Origin: an uncultured Bacteroidales bacterium
GTDB taxonomy: Bacteria > Bacteroidota > Bacteroidia > Bacteroidales > UBA3824
Assembly: GCA_905234655.1 (NCBI GenBank)
Contig: CAJOJG010000033.1
Span: forward strand, 1-36,859
Direction of reading: 5' to 3'
Length of the DNA stretch: 36,859 nt
Numbering within the stretch: position 1 is the first letter of the stretch; every line of letters starts with the position of its first letter. A program made the translations under genes and the position numbers. Below are positions 7,791 through 14,765 of this stretch, piece after piece. A model generated the notes under the pieces. The model made no database searches. It worked only from the letters and a program-made list of their open reading frames with translations, and was not told the origin of the DNA.

Positions 7791-9848
7791 ATGTTCAAAT
7801 CCAGTCACACTCTCTTATTGGCGGCTACAATGCTGCTTGCCACGGCGGCAAGCGCGACAATCCGCCTGCCGCATATTTTTGGCAACCACATGATGCTCCA
7901 GCAAAACAGCCCGTGCCCTATATGGGGCTGGGCGTCGCCGGGCGAGAAAATCACAATAAAGGGCTCATGGGGCGCGGAAACCCGCACCGAAGCCGACGCT
8001 AACGGAAAATGGAACGCCCGCATAACGACATACAAATATGGCGGACCACACAAGCTGACCCTCACAGGCGAGAACACCGTAGTCATCGACGACGTGCTGA
8101 TAGGGGAAGTGTGGCTGGCTTCTGGACAAAGCAACATGGAAATCCCGATGATGGGATGGGCGCCGCAGGACACTATCGCCGGCGCGGCATCAATCTTGCA
8201 GACCGCCCAAAACGACAAGATTCGCTTCATCAACATCAAGCAGTCCGCGGTCTTCGAGCCGAAGGACGACACCGAGGGCTCGTGGGCGGCGATTTCGACA
8301 CGCTCTGTGGCGGGGTGCAGCGCAGTGGCGTATTTCTATGCCGAAAAGATATTCCAGGAGACTGGAATCCCAATCGGAATCATCAACGCAAGCTGGGCTG
8401 GCTGTAACGCCGAAAGCTGGGTCGACATAGAATACCTGAAGGCACTGCCCGAATACCGCGACAAGATTGAGGAATACAAGACGAGCCTGCCTCTCCAGCT
8501 CAACCTCCGTAACTGGATTAAGAACCACAGGATTGTCGAGTACGGCCCCGACTGGCAGACCCACTTCTCGGCGATGAAGTTCAACGACGAAGACTGCGCA
8601 AAACTCAGCTACGACGACAGCAAGTGGCAGACGATGCGCCTCCCATGCTACTTCGACAACCCGGAGAACATCGGCAACTATGACGGCGTGGTATGGTTCC
8701 GTCGCAAAGTCACCATACCCGACGCATGGCTTGGAAAGAAACTCATACTCTCGCTCGGACCGGTCGACGACATGGACGCCGCATACATAAACGGCGAAAA
8801 GGTCGGCGAGACCATGGTGTCCGGCTTATGGAACATGGAGCGCAAATACCCGATACAGCCAGGACTGATGAGGTCGGGCGAAAACCTAATCGCCGTCCGC
8901 ATGTTCGACAATGGCAATGGCGGCGGTATCTGCGGCCGTGCAGACCTGATGAAAATATACCCCGAGGGCGAGGAAGAAAACAAGGACGAAGCGGTGTACA
9001 TCGCAGGTTTTTGGAAGTACCTCCCGACGTGCGAGCTACTCGACGAGGTATTGTACCAGTTCGACCATAAGAAACTCGAGTACTACGACAGGCCAAAAGT
9101 TGACGTGACGCTCAGCAACAAGACCCTCGCCGCCAACTATTACGGCATGTTAAAACCCATCATGCCATATAAAGTGGCAGGCGTGATATGGTACCAGGGC
9201 GAGACCAACATCGGCCGTGGCGAGGAATACGCGAAACTACTTCCGACGCTCGTACAATGCTGGCGCGACGGATTCAGGGATCAGAGCATGAAGTTCTACT
9301 ACTGCCAAATCGCGCCCTACGAGTTCGGCTACGCAAGCCCCTCATACGAAATCCGCGAAGCCCAACGCCGCTGCATGTACACAATCCACGATGCAGGAAT
9401 GGCGACGCTCCTCGACATCGGCAGGAAGGAGACCATGCACCCCACCCAAAAGAAGGAAGTCGGCGAAAGGCTCGCGCTCTGGGCTCTCAACGACCTCTAC
9501 GGCAAGAAGTGCGAAACATCGGGGCCAATCTTCAAGTCGATGACCCTTAACGGCAACAGCATCGAACTCTCCTTCGACCACACCGAAGGAGGACTTGTGG
9601 CAAAAGGCGGCAGGCTGTCAGGATTCGAAATCGCCGACGCGCGCGGCAACTTCATCCCCGCCGACGCGACGATTTCAGGCGACAAGGTCGTCGTCTCAAG
9701 CCCCGAAGTGTCGAAACCGAAGAACGTCCGCTACTGCTGGAAAAACTACATCCGCACAGCATCGCTCTTCAACGGCGCAGGCCTCCCGGCATCATCGTTC
9801 ACAACCGAAAAACGCATCACGCCCAAGAAAGTCGTATTCACCGACTAA
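7791..9848 (+). CDS. Second SGNH carbohydrate acetylesterase, secreted
   Basis: This is a 685-residue paralogue of the esterase at 4208 with the same order of blocks: Ser114 in ASGQSNMEI, NASWAGCNAESW near 200, an inserted jelly-roll-like domain (about 270-410), VIWYQGETNIGRG near 465 and LDIGRKETMHP with His550. It has an ordinary signal peptide (ATAASA cleavage region) and no lipobox Cys, so it is probably soluble in the periplasm while its paralogue is membrane-anchored. Three residues before the His it carries Glu where the paralogue has Asp; DIG is conserved in both. Different positional or chain-length preference on acetyl-mannooligosaccharides is plausible but is inference. Confidence 0.86.
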   Translation: MFKSSHTLLLAATMLLATAASATIRLPHIFGNHMMLQQNSPCPIWGWASPGEKITIKGSWGAETRTEADANGKWNARITTYKYGGPHKLTLTGENTVVIDDVLIGEVWLASGQSNMEIPMMGWAPQDTIAGAASILQTAQNDKIRFINIKQSAVFEPKDDTEGSWAAISTRSVAGCSAVAYFYAEKIFQETGIPIGIINASWAGCNAESWVDIEYLKALPEYRDKIEEYKTSLPLQLNLRNWIKNHRIVEYGPDWQTHFSAMKFNDEDCAKLSYDDSKWQTMRLPCYFDNPENIGNYDGVVWFRRKVTIPDAWLGKKLILSLGPVDDMDAAYINGEKVGETMVSGLWNMERKYPIQPGLMRSGENLIAVRMFDNGNGGGICGRADLMKIYPEGEEENKDEAVYIAGFWKYLPTCELLDEVLYQFDHKKLEYYDRPKVDVTLSNKTLAANYYGMLKPIMPYKVAGVIWYQGETNIGRGEEYAKLLPTLVQCWRDGFRDQSMKFYYCQIAPYEFGYASPSYEIREAQRRCMYTIHDAGMATLLDIGRKETMHPTQKKEVGERLALWALNDLYGKKCETSGPIFKSMTLNGNSIELSFDHTEGGLVAKGGRLSGFEIADARGNFIPADATISGDKVVVSSPEVSKPKNVRYCWKNYIRTASLFNGAGLPASSFTTEKRITPKKVVFTD

Positions 9849-9849
9849 A

Positions 9850-9900
9850 AACTACCAACTTTAAACTATCCACTTTAAACGAAAAACTATCCACTAAAAA
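9850..9900. repeat. Short AT-rich direct repeats before the epimerase gene
   Basis: The gap between the second esterase and the epimerase contains repeated units resembling AAACTATCCACTTTAAAC and AAAACTATCCACTAAAA. No hairpin or promoter motif is evident, so transcription probably continues from the esterase gene. Confidence 0.55.
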
Positions 9901-9901
9901 T

Positions 9902-11071
9902 ATGATAAAAGAAGAAATGGCACGTGAGGCCGCCAATATCCTCACGTTTTGGACAAATAACACCGTCGACAATGCCAATGGCGGGTTCATAGGCTCAATA
10001 GACCTCGACATGACAAAACACCCGGAGGATCAGAAAGGCGCAGTGCTCAACGCGCGAATCCTCTGGGCGTACTCGTCGGCATTCAGGGTTTTGAAAGACA
10101 AGCAATACCTCGAGATGGCTGACCGCGCATACGACTATGTGACGAAGTATTTCATTGACAAGGAGTTTGGCGGCGTATACTGGATGCTCAACGCCGACGG
10201 CACGCCTGCCAACACGCGGAAGCAACTCTACGCGATAGCCTTCACAATCTACGGACTTGCCGAATACTACCGCGCGACTTCAAAGAAGGACGCGCTCGAC
10301 CATGCCGTGTCGCTCTTTAACGACATCTACAGCCATGTCGACAAAACCCACGGCGGCTACTACGAGGCGTACTCGCGCGAATGGGGAGTCATGGAAGACA
10401 TGAGGCTTTCCGACAAGGACAAGAACTCGCCAAAGTCCATGAACACGCACCTCCACATCCTCGAGGCATACACCAACCTCTACCGCGTCTACAAGGACGA
10501 CGAGTTGAGGCTGGCGTTGAAAGACCTCATCGAACTGACCTGCGACAAGATAATCGACAAGGACAAAGGCTACTTTGACCTGTTCTTCGCCGCCGACTGG
10601 ACCCACGAATCGTCCAACAACTCGTATGGCCACGACATCGAAGGCTCATGGCTGCTATGGGAAGCCGCAGAAGTATTGGGCGACAAGGAAGTCATCGAAT
10701 ACTGCCGCCCGATATGCGTGAAGATGGCAGAGCAGGCTTTGCGCGACGGCGTCGACAAGGACGGCGGGATTATGAGCGAAGGCACGGACGGCGTTGTAGA
10801 GGACACCGACAAGCACTGGTGGCCACAGGCGGAGGCTATTGTGGGATTCATGAACGCCTACCAGATGACCGGCGACGAGAAGTTCCGCCAGGCGTCACTC
10901 AACTCGTGGGAGTTCGTCAAGAAGTACATCATCGACCCCAAGAACGGCGAATGGTACTGGCGCGTCACGAAAGACGACCACAAGGTCTACACCGAGGAGC
11001 AGAAAACCGGCCCCTGGAAATGCCCCTACCACAACACCCGCGCCTGCTTGGAGATTGTGGAACGGCTATAA
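9902..11071 (+). CDS. Cellobiose/mannobiose 2-epimerase (AGE family)
   Basis: The 389-residue product has no signal peptide and belongs to the N-acylglucosamine/cellobiose 2-epimerase family of (alpha/alpha)6-barrel enzymes. Family blocks visible are KGAVLNARILW (about 45-55), MNTHLHILEAYTNLYR near the middle, YGHDIEGSWLLWEAAE, and KHWWPQAEAIVGF towards the end; the His residues in them are the usual catalytic candidates. In Bacteroides mannan metabolism such an enzyme converts beta-1,4-mannobiose to mannosyl-glucose in the cytoplasm, and a GH130 phosphorylase then cleaves it. The mannanase upstream favours the mannobiose reading. No GH130 gene is in the window. A terminator follows at 11135-11163. 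Confidence 0.9.
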   Translation: MIKEEMAREAANILTFWTNNTVDNANGGFIGSIDLDMTKHPEDQKGAVLNARILWAYSSAFRVLKDKQYLEMADRAYDYVTKYFIDKEFGGVYWMLNADGTPANTRKQLYAIAFTIYGLAEYYRATSKKDALDHAVSLFNDIYSHVDKTHGGYYEAYSREWGVMEDMRLSDKDKNSPKSMNTHLHILEAYTNLYRVYKDDELRLALKDLIELTCDKIIDKDKGYFDLFFAADWTHESSNNSYGHDIEGSWLLWEAAEVLGDKEVIEYCRPICVKMAEQALRDGVDKDGGIMSEGTDGVVEDTDKHWWPQAEAIVGFMNAYQMTGDEKFRQASLNSWEFVKKYIIDPKNGEWYWRVTKDDHKVYTEEQKTGPWKCPYHNTRACLEIVERL

Positions 11072-11075
11072 ACTC

Positions 11076-11125
11076 TAATCTTTACTCTCTAAACTTTAAT
11101 CTTTACTCTCTAAACTTTACTCTAA
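11076..11125. repeat. 21-bp tandem repeat downstream of the epimerase gene
   Basis: A 21-base unit beginning TAATCTTTACTCTCTAAACT is present at 11076-11096 and again at 11097-11117, followed by a partial third copy. It lies between the epimerase stop codon and the terminator. Confidence 0.8.
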
Positions 11126-11134
11126 TAAAAAAAC

Positions 11135-11163
11135 GCGCGGGTATGTCCCACGACAGCCCGCGC
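11135..11163. terminator. Bidirectional terminator between the epimerase and adk genes
   Basis: GCGCGGG (11135-11141) pairs with CCCGCGC (11157-11163). On the plus strand a TTGTTTTTTT tract follows; on the minus strand a GTTTTTTT tract follows. It can therefore end both the mannan operon and the convergent hpt-adk transcript. Confidence 0.82.
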
Positions 11164-11223
11164 TTGTTTTTTTGAAAGAAAAGAAAATTTAGAAATGTTA
11201 ATATTAAATTGAATTGTGATTAG

Positions 11224-11799
11224 TTACTTTACTTTGTCGATAGCCTCGCTGATGGTGTTGAAGATGTCGGCAATCTCGCCGATACCATTGATTTCCACCG
11301 ACTTGCCCTGTGCCTTGTAGTACTCGGCTACGGGGAGTGTCTGCTCGTTGTAGACCTTGATGCGGTTCTCGATTACATTGACATCGGCATCGTCGGCGCG
11401 TCCAGAATCCTTTGCACGGTTCAGGAGACGCTGCACGAGGGTGTCGTGGTCGGCGGTAAGGCAGAGGAACGTGTCGAGCTTCAAGCCCTTCTTCTCAAAC
11501 ATTGCGTCGAGAGCCTCGGCCTGCTTCACCGTGCGGGGAAAACCGTCATAGAGAATGCCCTCGGCATCGATGTTCTCGTCGACCTTCTTCTCAAGCATGT
11601 TGATGATGAGGTCGTCGGGAATGAGTTGACCCTTTTCCATGTAAGCCTTGGCCTTGACGCCAAGTTCCGTGCCCTTGGAAGTCTCCTCCCTCAGGATGTC
11701 GCCCGTGGAGATGTGCACAAGGTTGTACTTCTTCTCTATCAGGGCGGATTGCGTGCCCTTGCCAACGCCCGGGGCACCAAAAATCGCTATGTTTAACAT
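11224..11799 (-). CDS. adk: Adenylate kinase
   Basis: The 191-residue protein converts ATP + AMP to 2 ADP in the cytoplasm. The P-loop GAPGVGKGT is at residues 8-16, followed by the AMP-binding region HISTGDILREE and DGFPRTVKQAEAL; the LID is the short form (QRLLNRAKDSGRADD), which fits the short length. It follows hpt by 29 bp on the same strand, and the two probably share the promoter at 12425-12395. Both act on purine nucleotides. No oddities seen. Confidence 0.96.
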   Translation of the reverse strand: MLNIAIFGAPGVGKGTQSALIEKKYNLVHISTGDILREETSKGTELGVKAKAYMEKGQLIPDDLIINMLEKKVDENIDAEGILYDGFPRTVKQAEALDAMFEKKGLKLDTFLCLTADHDTLVQRLLNRAKDSGRADDADVNVIENRIKVYNEQTLPVAEYYKAQGKSVEINGIGEIADIFNTISEAIDKVK

Positions 11800-11828
11800 T
11801 TTGTTTGTTGTGTATTTTGTTTTTATGA

Positions 11829-12368
11829 TTATTCGACAATAGTATAAATCTCAGGCAAGTTGCGCCCGAAGCCGTCGTAGTCGAGCCCGTAGCCGACGAT
11901 GAAGCTTTTCGGCAGCCTGAAGCCGACGTAATCGACATCGTAGCCGCCCATGAAGGAGTCCGGCTTGAATATCAACGACGCCACGCGCACAGACTTCGCG
12001 CCCATATCCTTGAGCATCCTCAACACTGTGGCTATCGTAAGGCCAGTCTCGATGATGTCCTCCACGACGACCACGTCCTGTCCGGCGATGTCGCTGTTAA
12101 GCCCAATCAACTCCTTGACCTCGCCAGTAGACGACGTGCCGGAGTACGACGAAAGTTTGACGAAACTTACCTGGCAGTCCACCGTGACGCTCTTAAGCAG
12201 GTCTGCGGCGAACATGAACGCCCCGTTCAAAATGCCGACGAACATCACCTGACGGCCATTGTAGTCGCGGTTAATCTCCCCGGCTACACGTTTAACATTT
12301 TTTTGCAGCAACTCCGCGTCAATACTTACGCGGAATTTCTTATCTTTGACGCTGATAATTTTGTCCAT
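11829..12368 (-). CDS. hpt: Hypoxanthine phosphoribosyltransferase
   Basis: This enzyme salvages hypoxanthine (and usually guanine) with PRPP. From ATG 12368 the product is 179 residues, with the PRPP-binding loop VVVVEDIIETGLT at about 99-111, the N-terminal GILNGAFMFAADL block and the base-contacting DYVGFRLPKSFIVGYGLDYDG region. A longer frame opens at a TTG at 12407, but the promoter's -7 element (12402-12395) lies inside that extension, so the ATG at 12368 is chosen. It forms a purine-salvage pair with adk and is divergent from purE. Confidence 0.95.
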   Translation of the reverse strand: MDKIISVKDKKFRVSIDAELLQKNVKRVAGEINRDYNGRQVMFVGILNGAFMFAADLLKSVTVDCQVSFVKLSSYSGTSSTGEVKELIGLNSDIAGQDVVVVEDIIETGLTIATVLRMLKDMGAKSVRVASLIFKPDSFMGGYDVDYVGFRLPKSFIVGYGLDYDGFGRNLPEIYTIVE

Positions 12369-12394
12369 GGTTTCAAGATTGCGTTTCCAATGTG

Positions 12395-12425
12395 CAAAAT
12401 TAATCAACGTGGCGAGATTTTCAAA
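12395..12425 (-). promoter_or_regulatory. Bacteroidetes-type promoter of hpt-adk
   Basis: On the minus strand TTTG (12425-12422) and TAATTTTG (12402-12395) are separated by 19 bases, a good consensus match. Its position fixes the hpt start at 12368. Confidence 0.72.
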
Positions 12426-12456
12426 AAAAATATCAAAATAATTTTACCATTTAACA

Positions 12457-12969
12457 ATGACACCAATAGTAAGCATCATCATGGGCAGCACCTCCGACAT
12501 GCCGGTCATGGAGGCAGCCGCCAAATACCTTGACTCGATGGAGATTCCTTTTGAGATAAACGCGCTGTCGGCGCACCGCACCCCCGACCTCGTGGCGGAG
12601 TTCTCACAGAACGCCGCCTCAAAGGGCATTAAGGTCATCATCGCCGCAGCCGGCGGAGCGGCCCACCTGCCAGGCGTTATCGCTGCATCGACGACACTGC
12701 CCGTAATCGGCGTGCCTATCAAGGCTTCAATGAGCATGGACGGCTGGGACTCGATTTTGTCGATTATACAGATGCCCCCCGGCATCCCCGTGGCGACAGT
12801 TGGCATTAACGCTGCGCAGAACGCCGCAATCCTCGCCACCCAAATCCTCGCCGTCGCCGACCCGACAATCCGCGAAAAGGTCGCCCAAAAGAAAGCCGCT
12901 CTCGCCGAAAAGATTACCAAGGCAAACGAGGAGCTCAAACAAATCAAGTTCAAGTTTAAGACTAACTGA
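12457..12969 (+). CDS. purE: N5-carboxyaminoimidazole ribonucleotide mutase
   Basis: The 170-residue protein is a class I PurE, which rearranges N5-CAIR to CAIR in de novo purine synthesis and usually needs PurK. Signatures are GSTSD (10-14), SAHRTP (38-43, with the catalytic His) and AGGAAHLPG (65-73). It is divergent from hpt, which joins de novo and salvage purine genes in one place. The next gene begins within five bases of its stop codon, so translational coupling is likely. Confidence 0.96.
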   Translation: MTPIVSIIMGSTSDMPVMEAAAKYLDSMEIPFEINALSAHRTPDLVAEFSQNAASKGIKVIIAAAGGAAHLPGVIAASTTLPVIGVPIKASMSMDGWDSILSIIQMPPGIPVATVGINAAQNAAILATQILAVADPTIREKVAQKKAALAEKITKANEELKQIKFKFKTN

Positions 12970-12971
12970 TT

Positions 12972-13625
12972 TTGAGAGCAGAGAACCTTTCCGTGGGATA
13001 TAAAACGCCGCTGCTCAGCGACATGAACCTGACGCTCCACAAGGCGGCTTTGACGTGCCTCATCGGCATTAACGGAATTGGAAAGACGACACTGCTCCGG
13101 ACAATGGCGGGTCTTCAGAGGCCACTGTCCGGAGCGGTGTTCGTTTCTAATACAGACATTGCCAATATGCCTCCGCCTCAGTTGGCGCGTCAGGTTTCCA
13201 TCGTCTTGACCGACCCGATTGCAGACCGGCTGATGACAGTCTCCGAACTCGTGGCGACAGGGCGAATGCCATATACTGGCATATTCGGACGGCTGTCGGA
13301 CGGCGACAGAAAGATTGTGGAAGATGCCATGGAACGCCTGAATATCACTGCATTGGCAGACCGCCGCATACATCATGCCTCCGACGGCCAGCGTCAACGC
13401 GCACTCCTCGCCCGTGCCGTCGCCCAGCAGACTCCGATAATGATTCTCGACGAGCCGACGGCGTTCCTCGACTACCGCTCACGCGCCGAGGCGATGGAAC
13501 TTCTGCGCGATTTTGCACACGCCGACGGCAAGTCGGTTTTAGCCTCGACCCACGAAATCGACATTGCAGAACGCATGGCGGACTATATTTGGACGGCGGA
13601 GGCCGGCGGGATTAGTTGCCGGTGA
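12972..13625 (+). CDS. ABC transporter ATP-binding protein, FecE/BtuD-like
   Basis: The 217-residue protein is a single ABC ATPase of the iron-siderophore/cobalamin import type, with Walker A GINGIGKTT (32-40), a signature reading ASDGQ (136-140) where LSGGQ is usual, Walker B and D-loop IMILDEPTAFLD (156-167) and a switch His in STHE. No ATG precedes Walker A at a sensible place; TTG 12972 or ATT 12969 is the likely start, directly after the purE stop. No permease or binding-protein gene is next to it, so it is an orphan ATPase whose partner must lie elsewhere. Substrate is not predictable beyond the family. Confidence 0.87.
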   Translation: MRAENLSVGYKTPLLSDMNLTLHKAALTCLIGINGIGKTTLLRTMAGLQRPLSGAVFVSNTDIANMPPPQLARQVSIVLTDPIADRLMTVSELVATGRMPYTGIFGRLSDGDRKIVEDAMERLNITALADRRIHHASDGQRQRALLARAVAQQTPIMILDEPTAFLDYRSRAEAMELLRDFAHADGKSVLASTHEIDIAERMADYIWTAEAGGISCR

Positions 13626-13652
13626 AAATAATGACAAAATATTTACCCCACT

Positions 13653-14633
13653 CTACCTTACTATTATCCGCTGGCCAAGGCGGAGTGTCTTTGTCGCGGA
13701 GATGCGGTTAAGGCGGCAGAGGCTCGCAACCGTTGTGTGGTACTTGCGGGCAAGTGCGCCGAGGGTGTCGCCATGCTTGATTACGTGGACAATGTGGGAT
13801 GTAGATGCGGACGACTCCTTGTCGGACTGGCCGTAGTGGGAGTAGATGTTAAAATAATGCTTTTTCAACACAAAGAGCGTGTCACGGAGCTGCCCGTTGG
13901 GGAAGTCAAATATGCGCTCGGCATCGAAAGGCTTGCCCATGTAGCGGCACTCAAAATGGAGATGCGGGCCTGTGCTGCGTCCAGTGCTGCCGCCAAGTCC
14001 AATGACTTCGCCAGCTTTTACGAGTTCGTTCTCGGTCACGAGGTGCTTAGAAAGGTGGGCATAATAGGTCTCGAGACCGTTTGGATGGCGGATGACGATA
14101 AGATTGCCATAGCCACCGGCATCAGCGACCTCACGCACAACACGAACCTTGCCGTCGAAAGCGGCGCGGATTGTGTCGCCTGTGACAAGATGGACGTCCG
14201 TGCCTTTATGCTCGCGGTGACGGCGGAATTTCCAGCCGGAATTTACCTGACCGACCACCGGGCAAGCCCAACCGTGGAGGCTGTCGGTAAGCAGAAGTTC
14301 AACTTCGTTAGGCAGCGATGCCAATGTAACGTCGGCGTAAGCGTGGATATGCTCCTGTTCCCATGCGTCCTGGAAGTCCTCGTCGGAGATATTGGGACGC
14401 TCAAGCTCAATGTACTGCCATGTGTGGTCGTCGTAAAGGACGACTTTTGTGTATTTGTCAGCGGTGTTCACCGTGTCTATCGCTGTCTTTGTAGTGACTG
14501 TAGACTGCTGTTCGGATTCCGGGTCTACCGTCTCGTCAATGGAATAAATGTCAAATTTCTGTCCATACGCGCTCATGGTCAATGCGAGCGCGGCGATGGT
14601 TAAAAGATTTTTTTTCACTGTCTTATATCTCAT
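13653..14633 (-). CDS. M23 zinc endopeptidase with C-terminal LysM
   Basis: The 326-residue exported protein should cut peptidoglycan cross-links or activate amidases in the periplasm. It has a signal peptide (ending SAYGQ, about 1-25), a central region with VVLYDDHTWQYIE (64-76), an M23 domain at about 120-245 with the metal/catalytic residues His142 and Asp146 (HKGTD) and His224/His226 (HLHFE), and a LysM at 281-326 starting HVIKHGDTLG. A longer frame reaches 14699, but the added residues precede the signal peptide, so ATG 14633 is chosen. It lies downstream of infB, separated by a terminator-like hairpin (14715-14662). Confidence 0.93.
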   Translation of the reverse strand: MRYKTVKKNLLTIAALALTMSAYGQKFDIYSIDETVDPESEQQSTVTTKTAIDTVNTADKYTKVVLYDDHTWQYIELERPNISDEDFQDAWEQEHIHAYADVTLASLPNEVELLLTDSLHGWACPVVGQVNSGWKFRRHREHKGTDVHLVTGDTIRAAFDGKVRVVREVADAGGYGNLIVIRHPNGLETYYAHLSKHLVTENELVKAGEVIGLGGSTGRSTGPHLHFECRYMGKPFDAERIFDFPNGQLRDTLFVLKKHYFNIYSHYGQSDKESSASTSHIVHVIKHGDTLGALARKYHTTVASLCRLNRISATKTLRLGQRIIVR

Positions 14634-14661
14634 TAATAGGTTTATACTTAAAAACACAAAA

Positions 14662-14715
14662 AAAGGGTAAAGGACTATGGCGGAAGAATTTCCGCACAAA
14701 GTACCTTTACCCTTT
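14662..14715 (-). terminator. Nested hairpin with T tract between infB and the M23 gene
   Basis: On the minus strand a perfect 12-bp inverted repeat (14715-14704 with 14673-14662) encloses a second 6-bp stem TTCCGC/GCGGAA reading as GCGGAA (14680-14685) and TTCCGC (14690-14695) on the plus strand. A run of seven T follows (14664-14658). It can terminate the rimP-nusA-infB transcript. It also lies downstream of a promoter at 14765-14734, so it would fall in the leader of the M23 gene. Confidence 0.75.
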
Positions 14716-14733
14716 ATATCTCATATAGCGTGC

Positions 14734-14765
14734 CAAAGTTACAAGAATCGTCTATTCTTCGTCAA
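14734..14765 (-). promoter_or_regulatory. Candidate promoter of the M23 peptidase gene
   Basis: On the minus strand TTG (14765-14763) and TAACTTTG (14741-14734) are 21 bases apart. The element overlaps the 3' end of infB (stop at 14752). Confidence 0.5.

Noticed and set aside
4208..9848. Sialic acid utilisation locus, from the sialate-O-acetylesterase similarity
   Set aside because: No sialidase, NanA or NanE-type set is present. The genes between and after the esterases are a GH26 mannanase and a cellobiose/mannobiose-type 2-epimerase, which fit mannan.
12369..12407. N-terminal extension of hpt from a TTG codon
   Set aside because: The -7 promoter element lies within it, so the mRNA starts after it.
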